The position numbers were made by a program, and so were the translations under genes. A DNA stretch of 64,000 nt from CAIKMD01 sp035552195 (GTDB taxonomy: Bacteria; Pseudomonadota; Alphaproteobacteria; ATCC43930; CGMCC-115725). This document shows, piece by piece, positions 9,101 through 16,657 of the stretch (the stretch's first letter is position 1; each line of letters opens with the position of its first letter). The stretch covers positions 186,001-250,000 of the forward strand of contig DASZLU010000026.1 of assembly GCA_035552195.1 (NCBI GenBank). The letters run 5' to 3'. The notes under the pieces are model-generated. The model was not told the DNA's origin and did no database searches. It was given only the letters and a program-made list of their open reading frames with translations.

Positions 9101-9582
9101 TGACGCGCCTCGCGCTCGCGGCCTTCATGCCGCGCGGTCAGGTCCTGGTAGATGCCGATGCGACGGATCGGCTCACCGGCCTCGTCGAAGAGCGTCTCGG
9201 ACACGCTCGAGAGCCATCGCGTCGCGCCATCGTGGCAGACGATGCGGAATTCGATCGGATCGGGGCTTTGGCCGCGCTCGGAAGCCCGCATCGTCGCTTC
9301 GTAACCCGCGCGGTCCTCGGGATGAACGAGAGCGAGGAAGCCGTCGCGCGAGAGCGGCACACCGTCCGAAGGCTGGCCGAGGATCTTGTAGGTTTCGGCC
9401 GACCAAATCACCTGGCCGGTGCGAAGATCGCGCTCGAAACTGCCGATCCGCGCCAGCCGCTGCGCCATAGCGAATTGTTGCTGAGCGCGTCGCAGCTCGT
9501 CTCCTTGCTGAAAGGGTGCCGCGTCCGGCGCCGAGCCGCAGGCGGCATCAACGCGAGCGGCGGCGATTTGGCGATCGGGCAT
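6196..9582 (-). CDS. hybrid sensor histidine kinase: PAS x3 - HisKA - HATPase - REC - REC - Hpt-like
   Basis: A 1128-residue protein without membrane segments. Three consecutive PAS/PAC units cover about residues 35-440, each with HPEDR/HPDDR and a WL..V/I..T..D pattern. HisKA carries H476 in NMSHEIRTPMN; the ATPase domain shows N, DTGIGM and TGLGLAIS. REC1 has D768 in FVDQMMPG; REC2 has D924 in LMDVQMPE with KP near residue 975. The C-terminal Hpt-like module keeps H1067 but reads AHCVISVAGNIGA, where the family usually has H-x-L-K-G. The start at 9582 (MPDRQIAAA) follows GGAG; ATG codons at 9609 and 9621 are alternatives. Probably a cytosolic sensor feeding the adjacent single-domain regulator. 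Confidence 0.93.
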   Translation of the reverse strand: MPDRQIAAARVDAACGSAPDAAPFQQGDELRRAQQQFAMAQRLARIGSFERDLRTGQVIWSAETYKILGQPSDGVPLSRDGFLALVHPEDRAGYEATMRASERGQSPDPIEFRIVCHDGATRWLSSVSETLFDEAGEPIRRIGIYQDLTARHEGREREARQAAQLRDMAEELKRGKEHLAIAQHVSATGSIDRDLATGEVVWSDEARRLFDLGPDTHTLTKEAFLAKIHPDDRPKFLEFMAVAETGRKTEPFEHRVLLADGRTRWLRNISDTIFDEHNKPRRRVGTFQDVTKAHEARARDRFQQAQLRQLAEELRDRQEHLLIAQRVAQTGSMELDGVSGEITWSEELYRIFGRDPSAPAPRREELMGSIHPEDRERFAAYISKDLAGTIVGGSCTPIEIRVIRPDGAIRWLRHAAENMRDDSGKLRRRVGIFSDITLEKEAEEQQRRLQAALAIAKEQAEAASKAKSEFLANMSHEIRTPMNAILGMTGLLIETPLSDEQLRFAQIVNESGEALLTLINDILDVSKLEAGKVEIESIDFDLANTVEGAVVLLATKAHDKGIELGVFIEPEARQNFRGDPNRLRQVLVNLLGNAIKFTEQGCVSVEVMRVTRPGDGASALRFAVTDTGIGMTPETSAKLFEKFTQADSSVTRRYGGTGLGLAISKQLIELMGGAIAVTSEPGVGSTFSFELALAPSAHRVPDRTGLIAELKGLRALLVDDIAMNRDILARQLRTTGLDVQCVEDGFAALAEFERAACRGKPYQLAFVDQMMPGISGEELAARIRETPRLSAVKLVLNSSGGRYSLGADAQRMFDAVLEKPLRQHELLDCLARLYMPPAETEAASAQPGAAPVPAESIAPSPVPPAPVPAPGRALKILLAEDNRFNQQFAIALLKKAGYEVDLAQNGKEAIDAVRQADYDIVLMDVQMPELDGVQATKQIRALPAPKGAVPIIALTAHAMAGAREEYLAAGMSDYVSKPIQRDLLLEKLSKYTPRAAAGNPGAVAETVPTTPVGAIDREIFESLLSILSGDDAPNFLTDYIAGIEGYATEIARHTAAGDLAQGKSVAHCVISVAGNIGAMRVSECAAALEAAAKVGDAPRAATLAKELTEATHAACTELRQLIARPRAA

Positions 9583-9710
9583 CGACGTGACTCCGGGCCA
9601 TCGGCCCATGGGTAGCGCCACGGATAAAGACCCGGCGCAGCATCAGGTCACGCTGCCCGCAAACCCTTTCTCTTTTGTTAACTAAGGGTTTTTACCTATT
9701 GGAAAAGCGG

Positions 9711-10409
9711 TCAAAGCCCGCGCCACTGGCCGATGACGCGGCCTTGGATATAGGCCTCGGCGAGCGTGCGCTCGTAGCCCTCGTATTTCGGATTGTCCGA
9801 GGTGATGCGGACGCGCATCGGATCGCTGTGGGCGAGCGCCTGCACGCGCTTCACCACGAGACCAAGCCCATCCCACACAACGAAGACGCCCGGTGGCGTC
9901 GGTGTGCGGTCGCCGGTATCGACCAAGACGCGCTGACCCGGCTGCAGGGTCGGCTCCATACTGTCGCCGAGCACGGTGATGAAGCGCAGATCGCTCGCCG
10001 GCGCGCTGGAGTGATAGCGCACGACCTCGCTCGGTAATTGCCACTCGGCGACGACGCGCTCGCTGTCGCCGGTAAGGCCGTCGCCCGCCGAGGCGCGGAC
10101 ATCGAGCTCGTCGATGCGCAGCATGCCCGGCTGCATCGCATTCTTGACGCCGGTGCCGCCGCGCGCCCCGCCGTCGACGCCGGCAAGGGCGAAGAGTTCA
10201 CTCGCCTCGATGCCCTTGGCGCCGAAAATCGGGACGAGGCGTTGCGCGAAATCCAAGGGCAGGAACGGCTTGCGGAAGCGGTCCTCGTAATGCTGATAGC
10301 TCGACCCGTTCTCCATGCCGAGCGCGTGCGCGACTTCGCGGATCGAGAGTCCGGCGCGCTGCCGGAGTTGCTTTAGCTTGCGCGAGACAGAGGAAGGGGT
10401 ATCGGCCAT
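9711..10409 (-). CDS. S24/LexA-like repressor with N-terminal helix-turn-helix
   Basis: A 232-residue protein. Residues about 5-65 form an HTH_3/XRE domain (SIREVAHALGM...YQHYEDR). The C-terminal part is an S24 peptidase: the nucleophile Ser lies in GDSMEPTLQPG and the Lys in LVVKRVQAL. An Ala-Gly bond in RASAGDG between the domains is where self-cleavage normally occurs, so RecA-stimulated inactivation is plausible. The start at 10409 (MADTPSS) leaves the operator-like region outside the gene; an ATG at 10445 would place it inside. It is divergent from the gene at 10527. Prophage repressors and host stress regulators both look like this. Confidence 0.87.
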   Translation of the reverse strand: MADTPSSVSRKLKQLRQRAGLSIREVAHALGMENGSSYQHYEDRFRKPFLPLDFAQRLVPIFGAKGIEASELFALAGVDGGARGGTGVKNAMQPGMLRIDELDVRASAGDGLTGDSERVVAEWQLPSEVVRYHSSAPASDLRFITVLGDSMEPTLQPGQRVLVDTGDRTPTPPGVFVVWDGLGLVVKRVQALAHSDPMRVRITSDNPKYEGYERTLAEAYIQGRVIGQWRGL

Positions 10410-10417
10410 GCGCGCAT

Positions 10418-10480
10418 GATAAACGCTTATCCCGTACGCGGCCATACGCTTTTCCTCTTGCGAGACGACCGCTTTTAGCG
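10418..10480. promoter_or_regulatory. probable operator array of the S24 repressor
   Basis: In the divergent intergenic region the word CGCTT occurs at 10424, 10447 and 10470, exactly 23 bases apart, each followed by A/T. The first lies in the near-perfect palindrome GATAAACGCTTATC (10418-10431) and the third in CGCTTTTAGCG (10470-10480). Equal spacing of about two helical turns and dyad symmetry are typical of repressor operators. Binding by the adjacent repressor is inferred. Confidence 0.6.
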
Positions 10481-10526
10481 TACGATCTTTGCGTTCACCC
10501 CGATGGTGCGGGAAAAGGGAGGGGGC

Positions 10527-10772
10527 ATGCATGATGGCGATCCTCGGCACAGGTCTGTTTTGCCCGTTAGAAAGAACATATCAGGAACAAAGCGACGGGC
10601 CAAGATCGAAGATTCCCCTGAAACCGCAATAGGCTGCGTGTTTATCGCGGCCTTCAGCTGGCCGGCCGGGTTTCCGCCGTTTTGCCGCCAGCCGGTGCTG
10701 CCGGGCTCGGCTTATTGTCCTGCGCATGCCGCCTTGTGCTCGGCCGGCAAACCGGCGAGGGGCGGACGATGA
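10527..10772 (+). CDS. small cysteine-containing protein, GcrA-tail-like
   Basis: An 81-residue protein whose stop (TGA 10770-10772) overlaps the next start by four bases (ATGA), which argues that it is translated. The ATG at 10527 follows GGGAGGGGG. The C-terminal half, FCRQPVLPGSAYCPAHAALC, has the C-x(n)-C-x2-H-x(n)-C spacing of a small zinc site and resembles the end of alphaproteobacterial GcrA-type regulators (resemblance from memory). The N-terminal half is basic and without recognisable features. A shorter start at a GTG near 10638 is possible. Likely controlled by the divergent repressor. Confidence 0.5.
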   Translation: MHDGDPRHRSVLPVRKNISGTKRRAKIEDSPETAIGCVFIAAFSWPAGFPPFCRQPVLPGSAYCPAHAALCSAGKPARGGR

Positions 10773-11290
10773 GGAAGCGCAAGGCGCGTACAGCGGCCGG
10801 TGAGCTTGCGCCAAGTCCCGAACGCTTGGCCCAGGGCATTGTCGAGCGTTTGCCACAAGCGATCGCCGATGAAGCCGGCCGGCCGGCGCGGCCCTATCGT
10901 GCCGTCGACACACTGACCGCGATGCTACGCAAAGGCTCGATCACTGCGGAGATGCACCAGGCCGGCGAGGATTTCCACGCGCTGTTCATGGCCGCGCAAC
11001 TCGAGGCGTTGCGCGCCGCCGATCTGAGTCGCACGCCTGATGGCGCGCGCGAGCTCAATATCACGCAACGTCAGGCCGAGGCGCGCAAGCAGGTTTGGGC
11101 CATCCTGAAAAAGCTCGGCGGCTTCGCGTCGCCCGCGGGCTCTTGCGTTTGGCACGTGGTCGGCAGTGCGATGACGGTAAAGGAATGGGCGCTGCATCAC
11201 GGCTGGAACGGCCGCGTGCTTTCGCCGGAAGCGGCGTCAGGCGTGCTGATCGGCGCGCTGGGCGCGTTGCAGGCACATTTCGGATTATAA
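10769..11290 (+). CDS. conserved hypothetical protein, possibly a helix-turn-helix regulator
   Basis: A 173-residue protein that overlaps the preceding small gene by ATGA. The N-terminus is basic (MRKRKARTAAGELAP). The middle reads YRAVDTLTAMLRKGSITAEMHQAG and the C-terminus VVGSAMTVKEWALHHGWNGR. This layout recalls DUF6456-like proteins of alphaproteobacterial phages and chromosomes, but the family call is from memory. It forms a two-gene unit divergent from the S24 repressor and so may be one of its targets. Confidence 0.6.
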   Translation: MRKRKARTAAGELAPSPERLAQGIVERLPQAIADEAGRPARPYRAVDTLTAMLRKGSITAEMHQAGEDFHALFMAAQLEALRAADLSRTPDGARELNITQRQAEARKQVWAILKKLGGFASPAGSCVWHVVGSAMTVKEWALHHGWNGRVLSPEAASGVLIGALGALQAHFGL

Positions 11291-11327
11291 GGTGGACGCC
11301 GCCGTGACGCAGAGCGCTCGCGGCGGA

Positions 11328-11597
11328 TTACGACGCCTTGGTGGCAGGCGGGTTCTGCGCCAGCGGATGGAGCGGAATCGGATCGGAATTGCTTTTGAGG
11401 ACGAGACGGCCGTCGCTGCGTTTGATGTGGCCGACGAATTCTTCGTCTTCCCAGAGCTGAACCATCGCGATCATCTCGAATTCGTCGAGGAGCGCTCGCA
11501 TGCGCTCGAAGGCGTCGAGGATGTCGTCGTGGATCACGGCTTCCGCCGTGACCATGTTGGCGCTCTGATCGAGGAGGTAATAGGTGAAGACCGTCAT
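11328..11597 (-). CDS. conserved hypothetical protein (89 residues)
   Basis: The start at 11597 (MTVFTYYLLDQSANMVTAE) was chosen over an upstream in-frame ATG because the extension reads like non-coding sequence. A mixed alpha/beta protein is suggested: an N-terminal strand, a helix around residues 24-38 (LDAFERMRALLDEF) and a C-terminal strand region (GHIKRSDGRLVLKSNSD). No family was recognised. Convergent with the preceding gene. Confidence 0.55.
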   Translation of the reverse strand: MTVFTYYLLDQSANMVTAEAVIHDDILDAFERMRALLDEFEMIAMVQLWEDEEFVGHIKRSDGRLVLKSNSDPIPLHPLAQNPPATKAS

Positions 11598-11762
11598 GCA
11601 GGGTCGAGTCTCGGACGAATTCCTTGCCTTTGTGTTAACCAATGGATTTGAGATTTCTTGTTTTGAGTGCGTTAACGATCCGCCCATTTGTTTGCGTAAC
11701 ACTTCAGCGGTGTTCATCTAAGCCTCTTGTGGGCTTCGCATCTTGCCGATTGAGTTCTCCCG

Positions 11763-12902
11763 GTGATTGAGACCATTCTCCTCAACCGCCCATTATTCCG
11801 GCCTGGATCGCCGGTGGCTTTTGCCGCTGCCGTCGCGATCAGCCTGGTCGCGACGCTCATCCGACTAGCGCTTGCGGCGCTCTTTGCGCCGATCCCGTTC
11901 GGCGGCATGCCGTTCGCGGCGGCATACGCTGGCATTGTGATCAGCGCGTTGCTGTGTGGCTCGGTGGTGGGCGTGGCGAGCGTCGTTCTGGCGGTCGCGG
12001 AAACCTGGGCGCTCATCCTGCCGTCACAGGCGACCATGCTGGCATCGTTTCAGACGATGGTATTCGTCGTCGGCGCGCTGACCGCTATCGGCATTATCAC
12101 CGTGATGCGCGCGGCCGCCGCCAAGATGCGCCGCATCAACGAGAATCTGCGTCTGAGCGAGGCACGGCTCGTCGAAGCGAGCAAAGCGAAATCGGATTTC
12201 ATCGCGCGGATGAGCCACGAGCTGCGCACCCCGCTCAACGCGATCATCGGTTTCTCCGAGATGATCCGCGAGGCGATGATCGGGCCGCTCGATGCCCGGT
12301 ACCGCGGCTACGGTGCCGACATCCACAACGCTGGCCGGCACTTACAGAACGTCATCAACGACATTCTCGATATCTCGAAGATCGAGGGCGGACGGCTTGA
12401 GTTGCGCGACGAACACGTTGCGATTGAGGACATGATCGAATCCTGCCGCCGCATCGTCGCGGCGATGGCCGAAGCAACCAGCGTGACGCTCTCCGTCGAC
12501 ATCGCCGAGGCTTTGCCGCCGATTCGCTGCGATGCGCTGCGCTTCCGCCAAATCCTTCTCAATCTCATGTCGAACGCCGTGAAGTTCACCCAAGCGGGCG
12601 GCCGAGCGACGGTGTCGGCGGCGATCAATGACGGCTTCGCCGTGATCACCGTTGCCGATACCGGTATCGGTATGCGTGAGGAAGATATCGCTATCGCGCT
12701 CGAGCCGTTCCGCCAGGTGGGCGGCAGCGCGCAAGATATTCTGACACGTCGCTTCGCCGGCACGGGGCTTGGCTTGCCCTTGGCGAAAGCATTGGTTGAG
12801 CTGCATGGCGGCACGTTGACGGTTGCCAGCGTGCTTGATCGCGGCACGACCGTGTGCATTCGCCTGCCGTTGCAGCGCAAGGTCGAGGCGGTGGCGGCCT
12901 GA
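11763..12902 (+). CDS. membrane sensor histidine kinase (PdhS/DivJ-like catalytic core)
   Basis: A 379-residue protein with a GTG start at 11763. Three or four membrane segments lie within residues 18-115 without a periplasmic sensor domain of any size. A short coiled linker (RRINENLRLSEARLVEASK) leads to HisKA with H152 in RMSHELRTPLN. The ATPase domain has N in LMSNAVKFT, DTGIGM and GTGLGLPLAK. No receiver domain is fused and no response regulator gene is adjacent. The core resembles alphaproteobacterial PdhS/DivJ/PleC kinases, but the signal and partner cannot be told from the sequence. Confidence 0.9.
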   Translation: MIETILLNRPLFRPGSPVAFAAAVAISLVATLIRLALAALFAPIPFGGMPFAAAYAGIVISALLCGSVVGVASVVLAVAETWALILPSQATMLASFQTMVFVVGALTAIGIITVMRAAAAKMRRINENLRLSEARLVEASKAKSDFIARMSHELRTPLNAIIGFSEMIREAMIGPLDARYRGYGADIHNAGRHLQNVINDILDISKIEGGRLELRDEHVAIEDMIESCRRIVAAMAEATSVTLSVDIAEALPPIRCDALRFRQILLNLMSNAVKFTQAGGRATVSAAINDGFAVITVADTGIGMREEDIAIALEPFRQVGGSAQDILTRRFAGTGLGLPLAKALVELHGGTLTVASVLDRGTTVCIRLPLQRKVEAVAA

Positions 12903-12972
12903 GCCGGGAAGATTCAAGCAGAAAAAAGGAACCCAATCATCGCGAAACGATTCCAGTGACGTACGCAGCACA

Positions 12973-13027
12973 CGTGGGAAGCAATCCCCCACGTCCTTAG
13001 CGGCTCCCCTCCGGGAGCCGCCTCTTT
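12973..13027 (+). terminator. two hairpins ending the kinase transcript
   Basis: A CGTGGG...CCCACG hairpin (about 12973-12995) is followed by a strong one: GCGGCTCCC (13000-13008), loop CTCC, GGGAGCCGC (13013-13021), then CTCTTTCTC. The second looks like an intrinsic terminator for the histidine-kinase gene. Confidence 0.65.
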
Positions 13028-13152
13028 CTCGGCGCAATGGTCAAGCTTAAGCCAAATAGGTGACGTTGCGCCAAGCGGCGTGAAAAGCGATGCAACTTTC
13101 ACCCGGTTCATGCTTTTGGATGTGAGCGGTACTCGACACATTGGGGTTGCGC

Positions 13153-13350
13153 ATGCACGAATATAGCTGTCTTTTCTTGCAGCCGGATGGCTGTATTGCT
13201 GCCCGAGAGGAATTCGAGGCAGAAACCGACAATGACGCTGTCATCGTTGCGCGCGCGCTTTATGCAGAGCGTGCTGCCCGCGATGGACTCGAACTCTGGG
13301 ACGATGCGCGCCGGGTCCATTCGGAAGACGAGCGGCTAGTCAAGGCATAG
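13153..13350 (+). CDS. small conserved hypothetical protein (65 residues)
   Basis: MHEYSCLFLQPDG begins at 13153. The pattern of a strand, then EEFEAETDNDAVIVARALYAE and ELWDDARRVH, matches a common class of small alphaproteobacterial proteins in which an N-terminal beta hairpin is followed by an acidic helix. Function unknown. Confidence 0.6.
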   Translation: MHEYSCLFLQPDGCIAAREEFEAETDNDAVIVARALYAERAARDGLELWDDARRVHSEDERLVKA

Positions 13351-13365
13351 ACCGCGCCGCGCGTC

Positions 13366-13524
13366 TCAATCTGCCCGCCGATTGGCCGCTTCCACCTGCT
13401 CCGCCAGTTCTTCATAGCGCTCCGCGATCGTTACGAACTGTTCGCGGATCGCGCGATCGGTCGTCGCGTCGGCCTGCGCGCGCATGCGCTGAGCCATCGA
13501 GCGATATTTGTCGCCTTCGTTCAC
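13366..13524 (-). CDS. small helical protein (52 residues)
   Basis: A short reading frame from GTG at 13524 to TGA at 13366. It reads as an amphipathic helical protein: YRSMAQRMRAQADATTDRAI followed by FVTIAERYEELAEQVE. This matches in style the many small alphaproteobacterial proteins of the form R-Y-x-x-M-A-x-x-x-x-x-x-A-x-x-A-x-D. It converges with the gene ending at 13350. The GTG start and weak ribosome site make the exact N-terminus uncertain. Confidence 0.5.
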   Translation of the reverse strand: MNEGDKYRSMAQRMRAQADATTDRAIREQFVTIAERYEELAEQVEAANRRAD

Positions 13525-13743
13525 CCTCGGACACCTGAATTTTCATGCTTCCCCGCCGCGCGGCGTCGCTATCGTTGCGGCGCGCCCGTCCCCTCAGGCT
13601 CTTTTCAAATAATGCTCGACGCCGGATTCCGCTGCATCGCGCTGCGACATGCTTAAGCTTGCGTCACAGCCTGCGTCACCTTGGTCCTCGCGTACCTGTC
13701 ACCTCGTGAGCTAGCCTCTCGCTCGCGGAGTGGGGAGAAAGTA

Positions 13744-13926
13744 ATGATTCCGGATCAAGTGATCTGGTGCACGGCTCGTGCACTGATGGCTTTGTGTTGT
13801 GACGACGAACGCGTGTTCGGCCGCGCGCAAGAACATCTGCGCGACGGCAATATCGAAAAATACGTTGCCTGGATGCGCGTGCTGGGCGCACTCAATAAGT
13901 TGCGTGCCACCGAAGCGACGGCGTAA
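13744..13926 (+). CDS. small hypothetical protein (60 residues)
   Basis: The ATG at 13744 follows GGGGAG at good spacing. The product MIPDQVIWCTARALMALCC... is helical, with a Cys pair (C22-C23) and an acidic and basic C-terminal half. No family was recognised. It is free-standing, 158 bases before the Rieske oxygenase gene. Confidence 0.5.
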   Translation: MIPDQVIWCTARALMALCCDDERVFGRAQEHLRDGNIEKYVAWMRVLGALNKLRATEATA

Positions 13927-14084
13927 GCGCGACTGCGCTGGGCATTCGATTGATGACGTAGGTATCGAACGCAATTCTCTAAGAGGATACGGCGGCCTCT
14001 CCGAGAAGCCATTTTTTGGCTATGCCCACGTGATTGCCCATCCTGATATCGACAGCTACGCTGTTGCTGCCGGGGAGGGACGAT

Positions 14085-15380
14085 ATGGCCAAGAAAATTG
14101 CAGGCAATAAATCGGCCGCTGGAAAAAGGGCAGGCAAGGGAGCGACACGGGTCCAACGCAGCGCGCGCAAAATCGCGGCCAAAGCGAAAGCACCGAAACG
14201 CGGGGCTGAGAGGTTGCCGACGCTCGGTGCGGCCTCGGCCATTGCGCAGAAATTGGTTCCCGTCGGACGGAAAGAGCCCGCCGGACGCATCTTCCGCCGT
14301 TATTGGATTCCAATCGAGATCGCCGGCGATCTCGGCGACAATCCGAAAGAAGTGCGTATTCTCGGCGAAAATCTCGTGCTGTTTCGCTTCCCGAATGGCG
14401 AGCCGGGCCTCGTCGGTTCGAAATGCGCGCATCGCAATGCGGGGATGCAGCATGGCACACCCGAGGCGCGCGGCCTGCGTTGTTGTTATCACGGCTGGCT
14501 TTACGACGCGGCGGGCCGCTGCATCGAAATGCCGTGCGAGCCCAAAGATTCGCCGCTGCTCAGCCAAGTGAAGATCGCCGGCTATCCGGCGGTCGATCGC
14601 TATGGCATCGTCTGGGCTTACATGGGCGAGGGTGAGCCGCCGGAACTGCCGGCACTCGACGTCTTCGTTCGCGATGATGGCTTCAAGCGCGTCACCAAGA
14701 GCTATCACCAGTGCAATTGGCTGCAGGTCGCCGAGAACATGGTCGATCCGCTGCACACGACCTTCCTGCACCGCTTTTCGCCGCTGACGAATGTGGTCGA
14801 CGAGCTGCCGAGTTTCGACAAGACCGTCGATACGGAATTTGGCTTCGTGGTGCATTCGACGCGGCAGGATCAGGGGCACACGCGGCTCGATCACTTCGTC
14901 TTTCCGGCGATGAATCGTGTTGCCGTCAATCATATGGATCCGGCGCTCGAGATCGCGTGGTACGTGACGCCGATCGACGAGACGCATGCGCTCTCGATCA
15001 ACGCGCGCTTCCTGCCGAATCCGGCCGGCGCGAGCGATGAAGAGATTCAGCGCCGCGTGGAGATGCTGATCAAGCAGGATAGCCAGATCCCGCGCGACAA
15101 TCCTTATGTCAGCGGCTCGGTCGTGTTCGCGCAGGACATGGTCGCGATGGAAAGTCAGGGCACCATCAGCGATCGCAACAACGAGACGTTGGCGACCTCG
15201 GACCGTGGCGTTGTACGGCTGCGTCGAGGCTATTGGGATGCGCTCAAAGCGATTGACCAGGGCAAGGAGCCGCCCGGCATCCTCCGCAATTCCAATCGGG
15301 GCCGCATCGATTTCACCACCGGCATCTTTCGCCGTCCCGATAAGATGGCCGACATCGCGCGCCGCAGCAACGATCGTTAA
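14085..15380 (+). CDS. Rieske non-heme iron oxygenase, alpha subunit
   Basis: A 431-residue protein with a strong ribosome site (GGGGAGGGA) before the ATG. A Lys/Ala-rich N-terminal tail of about 45 residues precedes the catalytic part. Rieske [2Fe-2S] ligands are C114-x-H116 and C133-x2-H136. The mononuclear iron site follows as E217-N-M-V-D221-P-L-H224...H229. The family hydroxylates or demethylates aromatic rings and needs a reductase, none of which is encoded nearby. The basic N-terminal extension is unusual for the family and has no evident targeting role. Substrate unknown; ring-demethylase or phenoxybenzoate-type enzymes are the closest in style. Confidence 0.92.
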   Translation: MAKKIAGNKSAAGKRAGKGATRVQRSARKIAAKAKAPKRGAERLPTLGAASAIAQKLVPVGRKEPAGRIFRRYWIPIEIAGDLGDNPKEVRILGENLVLFRFPNGEPGLVGSKCAHRNAGMQHGTPEARGLRCCYHGWLYDAAGRCIEMPCEPKDSPLLSQVKIAGYPAVDRYGIVWAYMGEGEPPELPALDVFVRDDGFKRVTKSYHQCNWLQVAENMVDPLHTTFLHRFSPLTNVVDELPSFDKTVDTEFGFVVHSTRQDQGHTRLDHFVFPAMNRVAVNHMDPALEIAWYVTPIDETHALSINARFLPNPAGASDEEIQRRVEMLIKQDSQIPRDNPYVSGSVVFAQDMVAMESQGTISDRNNETLATSDRGVVRLRRGYWDALKAIDQGKEPPGILRNSNRGRIDFTTGIFRRPDKMADIARRSNDR

Positions 15381-15610
15381 GTCCCGCGCGACTTTCCCAG
15401 CCGTGCGGTCACGGCGCCATGCGTGTTCACGCAATAGGGGACGACGTAGGTCAGCGCGATCTTCAGCCAATCGAGGGCGCGCCCCGCGAACAATGCATCG
15501 CCCTGGTTGATAAGGTTAAGAACGCTGCCCACCGTGAGCGCGACGATGAAGGCGCGCAAGGGAATTCCGTCGGAAAAAGCGAGTTCGAGCGCCAATCGCC
15601 ATCGCGTCAT
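15377..15610 (-). CDS. NrtS-like small membrane protein
   Basis: A 77-residue protein with two hydrophobic segments. Start at 15610 with GGGGGA upstream. The core, FIVALTVGSVLNLINQGDAL followed by a second segment LTYVVPYCVNTHGAVTA, matches the NrtS family annotated as nitrate/nitrite transport proteins. The gene ends overlap convergently with the Rieske oxygenase gene by four bases. Transport function comes from the family name only. Confidence 0.75.
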   Translation of the reverse strand: MTRWRLALELAFSDGIPLRAFIVALTVGSVLNLINQGDALFAGRALDWLKIALTYVVPYCVNTHGAVTARLGKSRGT

Positions 15611-15645
15611 GAATCTCCCCCAAGCATCGACTTTTGCGCGACGAG

Positions 15646-16641
15646 TTAGGGCACCAGCGCGATCTTGCCGGTCGTGCCGTGGGTTTCGATGGCGCGATGC
15701 GCGTCGGCGGCGTGTGCGAGCTTGTAGGTGCCGCCAAGTTGCAGGCGCAGCCGGCCGTCGCGGACATAGCTGCCCAATTCGGCCAAGAGTTTTGCGGCGA
15801 ACGCGCCGCGATCCTTCGACTGGCCGGCGATGAAGCCGCTGAGGAAGAAGCCGGTGACCGTCTGGCACTGTGCGTAAAGCCGCTGCACATTGAGATTCAT
15901 CGGCTGGCGGCTGGCGTTGCCGTAGGCGACCATGCGGCCGAACGGCGCGAGGCAGTCGAGGGCTTCTTCGAAAACGGCGCCGCCGGTCATCTCGAGGATC
16001 ACATCGACCGGGCGGCCACCATTCTTCGCTTTGACTTCGGCGGCCCAGCCGGGTTGCGCGTAGTCGACGGAGGCGTCGGCCCCGAGGCTCAGGACGAGGT
16101 CGCGTTTCCCCGCTGTGCTTGCCGCACCAATGACGCGGCCTGCGCCATAGATTTTCGCGAGCTGCACGGCGAGCACGCCGACACCGCCGGCCGCGCCTTC
16201 GACCAGAACGCTCTCGCCCGCTCGCAGCCCTGCGCTGCCTTTGAGGACGAGCGCGGCCGTGAGCCCCTGGATGATCAGCGCCAGCGCCTCGACCGGTTTC
16301 ACGCCGTCGGGCACCGGCAAGAGATCGGCGGCATCGGCGACCGCAAGCTCCGCATAGCCGCCCTGGCCGAGCCAGGCCATCACGGTGGCGCCAGACTCAA
16401 CGCCGCCCACGCCATCGCCGAGCTTTTCGACGACGCCGACCACTTCGCTGCCCGGCGTGAATGGCAGCGGCGTCGGGCGCGGATAGGAGGTGCCGCCTCT
16501 GCGGCGCGACGCATCCGCGTAGTTGACCCCGGCTGCCAGCACGCGCAGCAACACCTGTCCCGCTCCGGGCGCTGGATCGGGAACATCCTCGTAGCGCAGG
16601 ACCTCCGGACCGCCGTGCTCGTGGAAACGGATCGCTTTCAT
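15646..16641 (-). CDS. zinc-independent NADPH:quinone oxidoreductase (QOR family)
   Basis: A 331-residue medium-chain dehydrogenase. The N-terminal GroES-like domain starts MKAIRFHEHGGPEVL and contains AAGVNYADASRRRG, as in QOR rather than zinc alcohol dehydrogenases. The NADP-binding motif is GAAGGVGVLAVQLAK near residue 150, followed by LGADASVDY. No structural-zinc cysteines are present. It follows the binding-protein gene (16658-17617) by 16 bases on the same strand and is probably co-transcribed with it. Confidence 0.9.
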   Translation of the reverse strand: MKAIRFHEHGGPEVLRYEDVPDPAPGAGQVLLRVLAAGVNYADASRRRGGTSYPRPTPLPFTPGSEVVGVVEKLGDGVGGVESGATVMAWLGQGGYAELAVADAADLLPVPDGVKPVEALALIIQGLTAALVLKGSAGLRAGESVLVEGAAGGVGVLAVQLAKIYGAGRVIGAASTAGKRDLVLSLGADASVDYAQPGWAAEVKAKNGGRPVDVILEMTGGAVFEEALDCLAPFGRMVAYGNASRQPMNLNVQRLYAQCQTVTGFFLSGFIAGQSKDRGAFAAKLLAELGSYVRDGRLRLQLGGTYKLAHAADAHRAIETHGTTGKIALVP

Positions 16642-16657
16642 CGCGGGGTCTCCGTCG

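Noticed and set aside
13755..15470. Minus-strand open frame of 571 codons
   Set aside because: Mirror of the Rieske oxygenase, whose metal ligands prove the plus strand.
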